Source: Diadema setosum
Taxonomy: Eukaryota; Echinodermata; Echinoidea; Diadematoida; Diadematidae
Reading direction: 5' to 3'
Length of the DNA stretch: 64,000 nt
Assembly: GCA_033980235.1 (NCBI GenBank)
Contig: CM067077.1
Location: forward strand, 7,682,602-7,746,601
Shown here: in pieces, positions 43,540-57,400 of the stretch
Layout of the letters: each line of letters starts with the position of its first letter
How positions within the stretch are numbered: position 1 is the first letter of the stretch
Position numbers and translations under genes: made by a program
The notes under the pieces: generated by a model
Told to the model about the DNA's origin: nothing
Database searches by the model: none
What the model saw: the letters and a program-made list of their open reading frames with translations, nothing else

Positions 43540-43894
43540 AACTCGATCTTAGTACATCCAATAATACCATTCCCATAATGTATAATAGCTGGTATCTATA
43601 ACTTTTTGAATCACATTCAACCTCCCTCAAACGTTCTAGAAGCTATTAGAATCATTAAAAAAAAATCTTTATAGAGGAAAAACCAAAACAATGATATTAC
43701 TTGATTTTACGATATTCTTAAAAAAAAAACATAGCTGCAGAATCTTTCCCTGTTGCATAAAAAGATGAAATCAAACATAAGTCAGAAAATCAAATATATG
43801 TCAGTTATCAGTCAAACAGAACCGAGTATTCAGAGACTTAGGCCTATGTTTGATTTTACATGTTTGATCTAAAATTAATTATCCAGCAGTGAAA

Positions 43895-44219
43895 TCAGAT
43901 TGAGCGGTTCCTGTGAACGGTTCGGTGAATCAGTAATAGCGCCATCTTTTGTTGAGGTATTGTTTATCATCGTGAGGATGACACGCAGAGACTGCTCTCT
44001 CCCTTTAGCTTTCTCGTCTATGAGCCAACCGTTGTATGGTTACGAACCGAAGCGTCTCGCTGCACCGTCGTCCAGCCTCCGCCGTGTGACCCATCCCCGA
44101 ATGCACGCTTCATATTTGGCACGTGAGGTACAAGCAGGTTATGCCATTCAGGTGCAGTGACAAATACGCGTTTACGTACACTACGTTAGTGATTTCTTGA
44201 ACCGGAATCTAGTGGCACA
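43895..44219 (+). promoter_or_regulatory. CpG-rich promoter/5' UTR region of a plus-strand gene
   Basis: CpG frequency and GC content rise sharply compared with the AT-rich sequence on both sides. The stretch includes a CACGTG E-box at about 44118 and ends in a good Kozak context (GGCACAATGG). No TATA box is evident. It lies head-to-head with the ClC promoter at 5.3 kb distance. Confidence 0.5.
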
Positions 44220-44280
44220 ATGGCAGATGTTTTTCGGACAAATGGAGGTGAAACGGCAAAAAATGATTCCCTGACGTGTG
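44220..44280 (+). CDS. First coding exon of an unidentified plus-strand gene
   Basis: An ATG in strong context at 44220 opens 20 codons (MADVFRTNGGETAKNDSLTC) and one extra base before the donor TGTG|GTATGT. The exon sits at the downstream end of a CpG-rich patch, as first exons of broadly expressed genes do. I do not recognise the protein; the segment looks polar and probably disordered. Confidence 0.55.
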
Positions 44281-45134
44281 GTATGTATTCTTGCTTTTGC
44301 GATGCATCAAATGTATTTGGGGTTTTGCTCTACTTGTTGTATGTTTGTTGCAATTTGACGGTTAATTTGAACGTCGATTTTGACAGACACAGCTGACTGC
44401 GTACTGAAGCCATCTCTTCACAACGGTCACGGAGGGGAGATTCCCCCGTGTGGTCGGCGCAGTGACTCATAACCGGTCCGCTGGATCAAAGGATCATATC
44501 ATTTCATTTTCCGTCACTTTTTCTACTGTACTATGTACGATGAATTGAAGATGTACTAGAGTTGATGACTCAGCTCTCCTAATAAACATAAGCTGACTGA
44601 TTATTGTCAACAGTTGATGATTATTCAAGGAATTTGTAGTGTCGAAGAATGAAAAATGTTTCAGTGTGTGTGTACAGTGACAATGGAATCTGTGGATTTA
44701 ATGACATCTGTCAAAAATCATAGAACATATTCATCTGATCAACATGTTATATTGTTTTTTGTTTGAGTGCACTTTGAGTTTGAGTGCAACATTTGAAATT
44801 AGTACCACCTCTTTTTGGATAAATACCCCATTAGATAATGAATGGACCATATCTGAACTTACTGAAGAGTCTATGGTATGGTGTATATTAAGAATGCATA
44901 CCATACTAGATTTATGTGATGCACAGATCGATTAATATATTTTTGCTTGAGAGGTTGAAAATTTCCCATCTTCATTTGGACGGAAGGATCAGTCTGTATC
45001 TATCATCAGGTAGACTATACAGTGTATAGTCTCACTGAGACTAGATCTACATTGTATGTCTGGCTTCACCTATGTAGATCCCTCTAGCTCTCCTCATATG
45101 TCTCTTGAGGAGATCAATAGAAGCAAAAAAACAA

Positions 45135-45182
<48 letters not shown>

Positions 45183-46210
45183 AAAAAAAAAAAAACAAAC
45201 CAAAACAAAACAAAGCAAAAAATTTATTAAACTCCTGCAGACAGGGGTTTTCTGTCTATTCTTATATTCTTAGTGCAGTTACATATCTATGGAAAACTGT
45301 GCAAAATAACTGTAGACATGATAGGGCCTAATCAAACCTACTTACTGGATTCTGACTCAGATTTTCAATCATTTCAAAGTACATGTATAACTGTGTCATA
45401 ATTTAAATCTAATGCCTGACCGCACCACTCCAGCATGTGCATCAGTCATAGAAAAATAATGATTAATCATTGAAATAGAGAAGTACTATTGAAAGTCCCC
45501 TATCATGCATGGCGCGGCTATGGTATAAGCCCTTCTCACAGGAGACTACGGATATCTCCCTGGGAGGAAATGAGGTTACGAGTCCCTGGGTTGACCTTAA
45601 TGCTGAATACAGTACAGGTATTGGCATGCCTCTGAGTGTGTTTGGCAGTTTGTGCACAAAGAGTGTGTTTGTGAATTATGTTTATGTGCTGTGAGTGAGA
45701 GACGGAGACAATATTTACAAATTATATTGAGAGATTATAGATCATTGATATCTATACCTAGTGATATAATCATGTATTTTCAGTAGATGGAGAAATACAC
45801 AGAGAGATACAGAGAATGACAATGAGTTTGGAAAGGTGTGTGTGGGGGGTGGACTCCACATACTGTGTTAATATCAATTGAACTCCTGGTTTTTTAGTGA
45901 CTACAGAAACTAAATTTCAAAAACATTTATGAGTTCACGATGTTTGTGATACCTGTACAGTACTTCTGTTGACCCTGCAACTGTGGTGGATATATTTGTG
46001 TGTGTAGGTAGGTAGGGTTAAATAAATGGGGGGGGGGGGGGGAGGGAGGGAGGAAGGGGCTGGTGGGAGAAGAGGAAGGGGGCAAGTGTCAACTTATGTA
46101 CACTCTATGACAGGGTTGAGCAGAGCAGCAGAGTAAGAGCAAGTGGGTTGATGTTTGAGGTACGACCCGACACCTGTGGGCCTCCCAGCAGCCCCCCCTG
46201 CCTGCCGCAG
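44281..46210. other. Intron 1 of the plus-strand gene
   Basis: It contains a (CAA)n tract running into poly-A at 45135-45198 and poly-G at 46029-46042. No further exon is supported. Confidence 0.45.
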
Positions 46211-46357
46211 AAGTGCCAGGGGTGCCGACTTCCAGCAGCGGGGGGTCTCCGGCTGACGAGGAAATTGTTAATTTGAGTGAAATTGGCGCACTCAGCCTGT
46301 CCTCCTTCCCCCTCCGTGCACGAGGTTGGATGGGACGTGATGGGAAGAAAGTCCCAG
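46211..46357 (+). CDS. Putative second coding exon of the plus-strand gene
   Basis: The acceptor CCTGCCGCAG|AAGTG follows a C-rich tract. Joined in phase 1 to the exon at 44220 it reads EVPGVPTSSSGGSPADEEIV, then NLSEIGALSLSSFPLRARGW. A possible donor is CCCAG|GTTGTC at 46357; without it the frame runs to a TAG at 46444-46446. GC content is high against its surroundings. The family is not recognised. The phase match is supporting, not decisive. Confidence 0.45.
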
Positions 46358-47837
46358 GTTGTCGCTATGAAGGAACATACTCCTCACAGAGCTTTCAGCA
46401 GATACTGATCAATTGCCAACCTGTGTGGCTGAAGGAGAGAAAATAGTGTAGGACTACAAATGATGTAGAATGTACACTTTTTGTGTATTATTTCCAATGT
46501 AGGAATTGCACTGAGCTGCTGCATAGCTGTAGGTTTACATGTAGTTACTCTTGCACAAATGACTGCCAAGTTGTCCGAGTCAAAGTGTGGAAAGTAAAAC
46601 AAGTCTCCCCTCATCCTGTACTCTGAAAAATTGAGAGGCAACTTCTTGATTTCTCCCCCCCCCCCCCCCCCTTTGTGATTCTACAGAATGCCACCTCAAA
46701 AACTGGTTTTCTTGAAATGCTCTTGCAAAGTCATTACTTTGTATTTGTTTGATTTGTGTGAATTGCTGAAGTCATGTAGAAGAATGTCTTTGTTTTGAAC
46801 TGCAGCTGTTGGTATTAGACTCAGAACTGCACATCCTATTGAAGTCAACTCTTTTAACTTGAACTTTAGTTTTACCATGTTTCCTCGCAATGCAGGCACA
46901 GCTGCTTTTTTTTTTTCAGTTCAGAATACTCAAGAGTGATAGTAGTTTTGGCTATGAATTGGTACCGGTATTTGCATAGAGGTTGACTGTAGCTTCATAG
47001 AAACACACTTTTTATATGTCAATACTTTATGCAGTGTGAATTGATGCTGAATAGGAACCCCCCCTCCCCCATCTTTTTTTTTTTGAATGGTCATGCTGGG
47101 GTAAAGTTTGATCAGACCTCATGTCATTAAAGTATTTAGGAACATGTGCAGTATTCTTCTGTTGTGTTTGTGTTTTTTTTTGTGTGTATGTGTGTGTGTG
47201 TTTCTGTTGTGATTTATTACCTTGAACTGCAATTTTGCAATATTTATTTAGAATGTTTTTAAAAACTGTAGATAATCACTACTGATGTCTTATCATTTCC
47301 GTACACACCGGTAAGCTTTCAGTCATGTGTAGATAGTAGGTACAGTTGATGGGTTTTAATTCATCATCTAGAGTGTTGAAAATGAGACAGTCATAGGGAG
47401 CAATATCTGATTCAAAGTCTACCATGCATGAATTTGATGTTACTTTGCATGGTACACAGCACATGGCTATGTTCTCCATTATTTTCCATGTCATATACTT
47501 TATACATTGTGTATGTAGTATGAAGATTATGATAGGAGGAACTTTGTATGATTAGATGAGCCCATGACAGCACATGACCTGCATTTTATCTCAGCAGCAT
47601 CTTCTGTCGATGAGAACTACACCGTAGAGTAGCATCGGCGTGTAAATAATAACATCCATGCAGAAAGGTGACAGTTATCACCATCGCTTACCTGGTCAAC
47701 TGATAGATCTGGTTTCATTATGGAGTAATTAACCCTGGTTCAACTGTTATCGTGAGTTTAATTGCAGTTGCAGTGTTTCCGACGCCCTGCCGCCACTGAT
47801 GCTTGTTGCACATGCTGGTTTAAATCTGACAAAGTCC

Positions 47838-47860
47838 CCCCCCCCCCCCCCCCCCCCCAC
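47838..47860. repeat. Poly-C run
   Basis: More than 20 consecutive C residues; one of many G/C homopolymers in the window. Confidence 0.95.
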
Positions 47861-49954
47861 TTGACTATTGCGTTTCCACAAGGTGGCAAGCAAGCTCTGG
47901 TGACTGGCATTGCAGAGGAGTCAAATGCTTTTACAGACCAATCTTGCCTTGTAACTAAAGCTCGAGCCACAAGATTGATTTTCAAGGGAATGCCTTTAAA
48001 CATTGACACTTCATCCCTGTGACAAGGGAATAAAGTTTAGGACAAATTGCAATACTGAAGTAAGCACTTTAAACTATACAGGATACATCCGTACAACACC
48101 ATCAACCTCAACAACAACAAGTACTACAGTTATGACTCAGCAAGGTTGAACGTGCGTACAAAAGTAAAAGGTTATTCACCACCTTTCAGTATAATGCTTA
48201 AAGCTGAAATAATCTTTTAGCTTGGACTAGCAGTTTACATAATTTACATATACATACATTGTACACCTTGATAGAAATTTGTCATTTAAGGATCAAGAAC
48301 TAATCTTTGCATGTACAACCGTACATGGAGGTCACTTGATCTCGTACAGTGTAACTGCAATTTTTATTTTTTTTTCCCTGTAAGGTATTCTTTTTGTTGT
48401 TTCTGATTCTGAAAAGCTATTCAGTACAGATCAAATGCCACCAGACTTATGTGTTTACTCCCTCGCCCTGTCCGTCTGGGCTGGAAGTTTTAATATTTGC
48501 CTGAAGCACTTGCTTAAGGCAGATGTTTTGCTAGCCTGGCGCCATTTTGACTAGTGATTTTCGAAAGCGTAATTGTGCATGGAGATGTTTTTATTCTGCA
48601 AGTAAATATGCCATAGGAGAGCACACACACCAAGCTCATCACGTGCAGTGTAGAACCCATCAGTGTAAGAGCAAGTTTTAGCTAGTGAAGCCACATTTAA
48701 GTGTACTCATTCATGGTAATTGGAGTTTATTTGTAACTATGAAACTTTAAAAAAAAATTAACAATTGGTAAAAGATGTTTTTACTTATATATCTATTGTT
48801 TAAATTTTGATATCGCTATAGATTGAAAATATATAAAAAGTTGAGCAATATTTTGTTGGAAATGAGAGGCTACATACTATTAAAGCCCATATAAAATGTA
48901 CTAACTCAGTAGAGCTTTAATAGGTTTTGGTAATAGAAAGTAGACTTGGAGATATCAGTGTCATTTCTGTATTCTCCTTCCCCCTTTCTTATCAGTGAAA
49001 TGAGTATTAGTCAAATATTACAGATCATGTGTCTCAATAATATACTGATTTTCAGAATTGCGTCATACCACTGATCAATCCATTTTGTGATTATGGATGA
49101 TGAATATGTGTACAACAGTGTGTGTGTGTGTGTGTGTGTGTGTTTGTGTGTGTTTGATGTCTTTTTAACAACTTTTATAGTGACATGGCTCTGCCTTGCA
49201 CTTGACTCAAACCAAAACTTGCCTTTCCTGTTGTTGTTGTTGTTTTTTTTTGTTCCATACAAGGTACAATGAATATCACTTTCAGTCAATGTTTGCAGTG
49301 TGCAAATTTGATGTGTTTGGTGTTTGTTCTGCCCATTGTACAGACATGAATGGGAATCAGTCAAGGGTAGTGTACATAGTACAACCCCCTATATTGTAAT
49401 CAGAGGAATAAAATTCAGGTGATGAGATACCTTTGCACTTTAAGGTCATTGATCGCCAGAGTATGAGAGACCTGGGGGAAGTCCTGTCATAGGGCATGTG
49501 GCAGAAAACTTGGAACTCATAGCTGGGTGAGAAGACTACTAGTACAGCTTGTGATGTCAATAAGCATAGAAGGATATAAAATATAAACAAAATTCAACAT
49601 ATTTATAACTTTTCTCACATAATAAAAGAGCACTTGAATTGCCTCTTTCAGAGAGCAGGGGGGGGGGGGGATAATATTAGTAACGAATACTGAGGAAATG
49701 CATATATCATTAAAAAAAAAAAGAAATTTTGTGGAATCCTCTTTATATTTTCCTGTATATCATTCTACGCGTGTGACATCATACACTGTGGTAGTCTTCT
49801 CATCCAGGAGTGACTGGACAGAAACTTTTAAAATGCATAACTTTGGAACAGATTGCCTGATTTTCCTCAAATTTTCACTGATGTGTTTTGCTGACATTGT
49901 CGCATTCACTCAATCCACACACAGCATAATCAAGGTCAGCCGAGTGCATGTCGC

Positions 49955-50295
49955 ACCATTCAATTCAATTCAATTTCAATTCAATTCATTTTATTTCCAT
50001 ACTTCTCATTTGTGGACATTATAACAGAAATCAAACAAGTTCTTTCACCTTGTAAACAATGTGCAAAACACAACAATATACATGGTGATAACACAGTAAT
50101 TATATGTAATAACTGGTCAAATTCGAAATCGAGATGGGGTTGATCAAAGAAAAGTATGGCGGGACCTACATGAAAGCAAGCTTGTTTGGCTGTAAGCCCC
50201 GAGTAATCAGTGTTTGTGAAAAAGAGACGGAGAACGGATAGTAGATAAGACCAGATGATGTAAGAGTGCCAAATAAGAAAAAAAAAAAGAAACAA
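49955..50295 (-). mobile_element. Retrotransposon 3' tail, minus orientation
   Basis: (ATTCA)n repeats followed by TTTTATTTCC and low-coding sequence look like the reversed 3' end of a non-LTR element that ends in (TGAAT)n. No reverse-transcriptase motif is visible. Confidence 0.45.
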
Positions 50296-51200
50296 AACTA
50301 AAATTTGAACTATTACTGTGACCGAGATATCATTGGTTTCAGGAGGACAACATGATTTGCATAATCAGAAAGCCTATAATCATAATCATGTTGCACCATT
50401 GTCAAAACTCTTGAGCGCGCCGCACCTTCACTAACACACTCTATCCTGTGCATCATTTGTATATTATGTGGTGGGCTGTGGGCCTCTATCACACAAGATC
50501 TAATGAGTACCCATACTCTTAATCCTTCATCCTTTAATACTCTCACCCATCCCCCTTTATTTTTTTTCCCTCTCTCACTCTCCACCTTGACTGATTTGCA
50601 CTGACCATGATGTCACCCAGTTGTTCCTATTGTCCACACCCTATTGTGGGGAACTGGCCCCTATTGTGCAAATCCGGGATGATCTAACCATGGATTAAGT
50701 CCCCCTATGGTGCTGTGATAGAATGAAATGCTCGTTTGAGGGGAGCACTCTTGTTCACAGTACATGGGCTAATCCAGTACTATATGGCTAATCCATATTG
50801 TATGGGAGGATACTTGGCTATTTGTAGTTATTAGACTGTAACTTGTTTTGTTTGTTTATTTGTTTTTCAAAGACCAACCTCCTCAGAAGCATACTTCTGA
50901 TGCAACATGCAAGTTTTCAGGGCTTTTCAAAAGTTTTTTTTTTAGCTGAAGATTGTTTGATTGACTGGTACAACCTCTTTGAATAGTGCAGTTTCTTTCA
51001 GGAGGGACTAATACCAGTATCTCAGTGACCAGCTCAAATTTTTTTTCCAGGGGTCCTTCAGTTAATACCAGACCAAATTGTTTGATATAACAGCATGGGG
51101 TCAAAAGCAAATAGTGAAATACATTGTTGCTATTAGAGATTATTTAAAAAAAAAGTGCTGCTTTGCCTTACTGTGTCATCAAGAATTTGAGCCTTCAAGT

Positions 51201-51925
51201 ATATTAACTTACTAGAAAATGAAGCAGGACTACAAGCAACTTTTAAATTAAGTCATTAGCAGCTTGGTATTGTTGCCACTTGAACACCATGGTTTTTAAG
51301 GCATTAAATGACTTTGCACCTCTGTATTTGAAAGATCAATTTCAATATTGTCATTTAAATTATTCACTCGGGTCAACCGGTAACTTAGCCTTGCCAAAAC
51401 CTAGGACAGAATATTGTAAAAGAACTTTTTATTATAGGGGTGCTGTGCAATACAACAATCTCCCTCCAAATTTAAAAGTTGCTTGTAGTCCTGCTTCATT
51501 TTCTAGTAAGTTAATATCATTTGTTCCAGATTTTTTATAATCCCTCCATAGTAAAAGTTTGTTTGCTTCGTAGCTCAGTCAATATACTCTTTTTTTTTTG
51601 TCAGTGACATACATATTTTTACAGTTTGAATCTTTTTATCCTGATATCACAAATCAATATATCAATTTCATGTTAGGACCCCATGGAAGAACAGCCATGT
51701 CTTTGTAGAGAGAGCTGAATGGGTTATCCTACTGTACATTTTTATATTCATTGTTTTTTTTCTCTTGTTTTCTTCCCTTTTCCATATTTGATGCATTTCT
51801 ATGTTTTAAGCATATATTCTTCTAGTTGATCATACAATATATGTTTGTATATTGCTTGTCACACTTTTACTGTATTCTTTTTTGCATGAATTTATGGTGA
51901 ATAAATAAATCAAATCAAATCAATA
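51201..51925 (+). mobile_element. CR1/L2-like retrotransposon 3' fragment with an inverted duplication
   Basis: An 86-codon frame at 51280-51540 holds KALNDFAPLYL, then LPKPRTEY and YRGAVQYNNLP, the conserved C-terminal tail of such reverse transcriptases. It ends in a stop and a 3' UTR closing with AATAAATAAA and (TCAAA)n. The element is 5' truncated. Positions 51201-51249 are an exact inverted copy of 51469-51517. Confidence 0.8.
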
Positions 51926-54227
51926 TTACAATTTTTGTTAATATCAAATTAGTTGCTTTTTACAACAAAAAAAAAAAAAAAATAAATCCTTCTGACCACT
52001 GTGTCATGCTGCTCAGAACACATTACACCATATAGAATGTACTATTTTTTTTTTTTACAAACAATTTATTCAGAATCAAACGTGCACATGTATACACGCT
52101 TTGTAGGTATACTTTTGCATTGCACAGATCACTGCTTCATTCCCTGGAACTGAGAGCATTTGGAACCAGGTTATGACAGTATGCTGCTCACACAGGATGC
52201 CTACAGGATTCTAGGCTCTACAAGATCTTTTACAATTTGCTTTGTATGAAAAGCTAAGGTTCTCTGTTCTTATTATTGTTTTCATTCATTTTTGTTTAAT
52301 TGCTAACCCAGCACATGGCTATGTTTTTTGCATATACTGCTGTTAAATTTGCTGTCCAACAGTGATTCGCGATATTCGCGAAAATTAAATCCTCTCATAA
52401 ATAAGAGCTAAAGAGTAATGGCCAAGTTGCAGTGCACATAAAATTGACCATTTCATTAGTCTATCTCTTGTCTTCGCATACATACAGTGTACAGGCTTTC
52501 CATTTGGGACCATGCAGCTCTTCTGTGTTTGTTTTGTTTTGTATTATTCTTTTATCAAACGGAAAATGTTGTTAAACAATGCCTTTAAACCACTCAAACC
52601 AGAGTGACACATTCTCTGTGTGCCACTGGTACACCCCTGGTGGTAACGATGCAAAAATTAGTTCAAGATGGACATGCTGTCATAACAGATGTGGGTTCAG
52701 TTGCCAGTCAGTAAAATGTCTGGCCCCTCATCAGCCTGCTAGGGCAGACGGTATTGATTTGCAGGCCAGTGTTGGCAGCGAAAACATTCCAGCACGGCTA
52801 ATGATACTCCTAGCTATATCACCTTCAGTAACAGTTCCGCTTCCCACCCTTTTATGATGCATGCAAATACAGTAGAAAGCAAAACATTGTAGATAATATC
52901 CCCTGTTAAATTCCCTGAACCCCTCTCCCCCCTCCTTGTTTGATGTTGCATGGTGAAACATCAGTGGAAGATTAGTTTCTGTATTTCATGTGGTAATAAT
53001 GTTTTATTACCAGACCATTTTGTTAGCGATGGTTCAAATTACCCAATCTTTAAAGCAATCGAAACAAAGCATTAGTAAAGTTAGATATCACGTACTTAAA
53101 CCCAACTTTGCTTTTAATGTTTATTAACAAGCTCCATTGGACGTTCAGAATGTTCTTTCACTGCAACGTAAAGAAACTTTCCATGATATTGATATTGTTC
53201 ATTATAACTCTGTATGTCTCTTTGTGTTGTTCTTCTTGTGCTCATGCACAAATGTAACTCATTTGGTCTGACTTTGTTTTATTGAGGAATTATGCAGTCT
53301 GTCTGAGAGAAGTCTACTGACCTCAAACTCTTCATTCTTCTACAAAACCTTTGTATTTGTGAGCAAAGGACCCCATGCATAATAATAGTAAGAGAAGAAT
53401 TTTCAAGGCAGTTTGGCTTTCTATAACCACCAAACTGCCTTTACAGTACCTATACTACATTGTAGTTCACTTTCTGTGACAAATATTGCATCAGCCTTGT
53501 TCAACTGTGATAGAAATTGATGGTTAGATATTGAAGTATGTGTCATTTGTATCAATGTGGTTTAATGAAAAAGGAATGATAAATGTTTCACATTGATCAA
53601 CAAATCCTGTTGAGACATCTGTTCCAATTTGTTCAATGTTGCAGCCGACTCTGAATGTTGCATGAATTTCAGTGACCATGAGACATCCACGCAGCATATT
53701 GATCCACTGCAAGCTAATAGATATACATTGTATGTATGTGCAGTTCATTAAAATGACCAGGGTTGCCTATTTGTTCTTCTATAAGCCAGCCCCCCACCCC
53801 TTCTATTGTACCCTGACACATGTAAATGTTGTGTTTATCCCCTGCTGGAACTTGTCCACACTCGAAGTAGGCAGTTTTTGAACACTGATTATTGAAATGT
53901 GATGCAAAAACTGTTAATTCATGCACATAGACAAAAAAATATTGTTTAATTTGCTGATACGCATTGCAGTGCTTAGATCAGTCCTGTTTGATTAAAAAAA
54001 AAAAAAATATTTTTTAAACAACTCTGCTGATAATTTGCCCTGTAAGCCTACTGTACAATGTGTGTGAATGGCTTGCAAAGAATGCATTTTTTTTTTTTTT
54101 TTCATCTGGTATCAAATGTAAGGGTGTATTTCTCAACTCACTTCTGGTGTAAAATTATTTTGATTTTGGCAGATGATAAACTCAACTTTTAACAAAATTA
54201 GTCTTGTGAAAACATCCACTTTTATAG

Positions 54228-54487
54228 TACTGTGAAACCAGAAATGTTCACATGCATTTTAATACAGCAAATCTTGGCTCTTGTGAAATTCTCGAAATTA
54301 AATTGCACACAGCAGTTCTTGTCTATACCATCTATATGCATTGAATGCTAGTGGCAATGTGCGAAAATTTGATGCCGAAAAAAAAAAAAATAAAAAAAAT
54401 AAAAAAAAATAATGAATAAAAAATAAAGGCCATTGGCTCCAATTCACGAAAATTTCATGCAGTGAAAATATCTTGCTTTACAGTAAA
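54228..54487. mobile_element. TTCGCGAA-family MITE, decayed copy
   Basis: TACTGTGAAACCAGAAATGT and TATCTTGCTTTACAGTA are inverted ends. The interior aligns with 58500-58710 (ATATGCATTGAAT, GGCTCCAATTC) with a poly-A/AAT expansion. CpGs are mostly lost. Confidence 0.75.
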
Positions 54488-57400
54488 AATTCCTGTGTTT
54501 GACTGTCCCTGTGTCAACCCTATGCCGGAGCCTTTCTGCCAACTTTTATGAATTTCCACCAAGGCTGTTCTGTGGAGGTTGTCTGGCCTTGTTTACTTTC
54601 CAGGCCACTTGATTAGATCCAGACCTATAATAGAAAAGTTTCATCTTTTTTATATCCAGGTTTGGTAATCCTCCTAAAGGCAAGTCCATACCCTTATTCA
54701 GCACTAATTCTGGGTTTTGTCTATTACTCAGGGGTGTGACCCATTGTATTATAGGGGCATGTTCTCTAATCCATTGAATACCTTTGAACAGAACCTGGAA
54801 TTCTGCCTGAGTTAATTTGTTAGTTCAGACTTAATCTCTGGTTACCCAAAATAGATTCAATGGACTTGTCATTGATTTTTTTCTCCAACCCCCCCCCCTC
54901 CCCTTTCATAGACCTGTGTGTTCTTGTATGTTGGTACTTGAGCGTCACTGTGTTGTGTGCACTTGTGTGTGTTGCAGTGGAATATGAAATAAGGTCAAGA
55001 CTATACAAAATCACCTGAGTGGGAAACTTTGTGCTGTACTGTAAACATAAACAACCCTGGCTTTGGTTGGGACTTTATCACTGTGGAGACAATGATTGAC
55101 AGAGCAAATGGTGGTCTTTAATTGTTTGTATCTTCACACTCTGTAGACTGGTATTTCTGATACAGTGGCTGCAGATGTAATGGGCGTGCCTGAACAATTT
55201 CCTTGTAATGATGAAATGATGATCATTTTGGTGAGATTTTTTTTTTTTTTTTCTCATGACACCAAGGCTAGCGTACAAAGACCTGTCTGATATTCACTCC
55301 GCAAATTTCATGCGATGAAGATCAATTGGCAGTATTTTCACGTGTTGTCGAGTTCGTGGTCCAACAGTGATTTGATGATATTTATGAAAATTGAACCATC
55401 TTGAAAATAGCAGCTTTTGCAGTATATTTTCTTTTTTTCTCCCTCCCTCTCTTCTTTTGTTTTTGTTTTCTGCTTGAACACAAGTACAGACTTTTTCCAA
55501 GAAGGAAAGAATGAAACTACATTTGATGCAATAATGAATGCACTGTAGGTCTGTGCCAAAGGTCATACTGCACATTGAAAAGCTCCACATATTTCACATG
55601 AATGATAGCCTAGACACCAGAGTTTTTTCTTTGATGCACATTGTAGAATGTTTTAGGGGAGGGATAAAAAGATATGATCAAAACATTCAGCAATGCAAAA
55701 TATTTGGATAAGGATCTTAAAGTGATATATGCTGTTGATAAGCCACATACATAGGTATGTACATTTCAACAATGTTTGCATTTTATATTGTGTAGCTGCA
55801 TTTCTATATTAGTGGAAGGTTTATTATTGAGATAAAAATGATAGTGATGATGATAATAGAAATAGTGATAATAACATTCATGATAATTACATACATGTAG
55901 ACAGTGATAATGATAGTAGCTATGTAGATACCTATGATGTAAATCACAAAAGTGTTCAGACACCTCAAAGGAAAGGAAAAGAAAAAAATATTCACTAAAA
56001 GATTGAATAGTAAAGTGAATGTACATGTAGGGCCTACATGATGTCAATGCAGCCGAGTGAACAATCTATATCTGTGAAATACACATTGTGCAATACTGCA
56101 CAGACAGAGCTTAGCATCATGGTTTCATATTGACTTGGGTCACGTAGGAAGCTTCATATTTGTGATAAAAACAGTTTGTGGTACAGAATTGATATCATCA
56201 ACATGGTACAGTAATCAAGCCTGCCAAGTCTAGAACCCTAGCATATCAGTGACATGCAAGTCATGTAAGTCATCATCTCAAAATGAGATCTCAAAACATT
56301 CGGGAATTGTGAAACTGAGATGTGATCATTAACAGAGATATGTACGTATCTGTATACTATTTGTGACTGTGTAATATAATTGTGTACATAAAAAGACATC
56401 CAGTTGATCATCCTTGCTCCACCAATGTTTAAACCAAGCGAAGAATTGTCCCTAGTATACTTCTAAAGACGTGCGTCTATGGTATACTTTGTAAATGTTT
56501 ATAATTACAGTATATCAAAATCAGCTTATGACAGCAGGTTTAAAGTGCTTTCCAGGGAATGATATTTATAGATAAAGTAAACTGAACACATTTAGTGTTC
56601 AGCTTGTGCAGCCTTTGTAGTCCCACCCATAGTTCTTGTAGGTGTGTTTTCCTGACCAAAGCCTCGATGGTGTTCACTTGCTGTGGTTCTCTATTGTCTT
56701 TTCCGATCAATGCACCCAGTTGACAAGTTTCCCTTGCCATGAATGGGTCTGAAAGCCACAGGATTGGCCCATGAATAGAATCTGATTTGGCTTTTGGAAA
56801 TCCATTGGATCTTTAATGAAAGAGAAAGAGATAAAGAGAGCTATAGATAAAGGGGAGGGGGATTGCGATGGAAATACAAAGGGAGCAAGAATGAATGAGA
56901 AAATTAGAGAGAGGGGATATTAGATACATGTGTAGGGCAGGGGGAGTGAAAAAACACCTAGTTAAGATCAATACTGTTATTCTGTTTGTTACTTAACTCT
57001 AGCACTAGCATCATCCATTCTGCAACGAGCATTCAATGATATTGGCACATGACCTTGTTTGTGTGTGTTTGTTGCGTGTGCATCATCTCTTCCGATGTCT
57101 TTTTAGGATTATTTGGTAATATTGTTAACAATTTGAAATTATTTCAAAGAGAAATTTTATGAGTTCAGTGTGTAATATTTTCAGAACAAATCATTATCCC
57201 TTTGACCCTATTATAACATTTTAATGAGGCCTATATGGGCAAGTACTGTATACACAAAATGAACCCTCAAATTAGCCCTAGTTAAAAAAAAAATGATATT
57301 CTGTAAAATGACTTTAATCCTCTATGAAGATTAAAAATCAAACTACATACCATGTACTAGAACTGAGATGAAAAAAAAAAAGCATCACATACTTTATTTT

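Larger units (their letters stand above)
38700..43894. other. Intergenic region between two divergent genes
   Basis: It holds a poly-T/poly-G run (39429-39468), foldback copies C and D, the CpG-rich MITE at 40471 and a GATA tract (41306-41583). Degenerate CTAAYCCTAA-like repeats lie near 42693-42770. No coding sequence is supported. Confidence 0.7.

Noticed and set aside
45481..45694. Overlapping short frames with acceptor-like TTCTCACAG
   Set aside because: A possible donor is weak, both strands are open and no phase-consistent link to the neighbouring exons was found.
52579..52857. 92-codon plus-strand frame
   Set aside because: No conserved motif or splice context; probably chance or a worn repeat.
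56540..56740. 66-codon minus-strand frame with protein-like composition
   Set aside because: No splice sites in good positions, no family recognised and no neighbours that fit.
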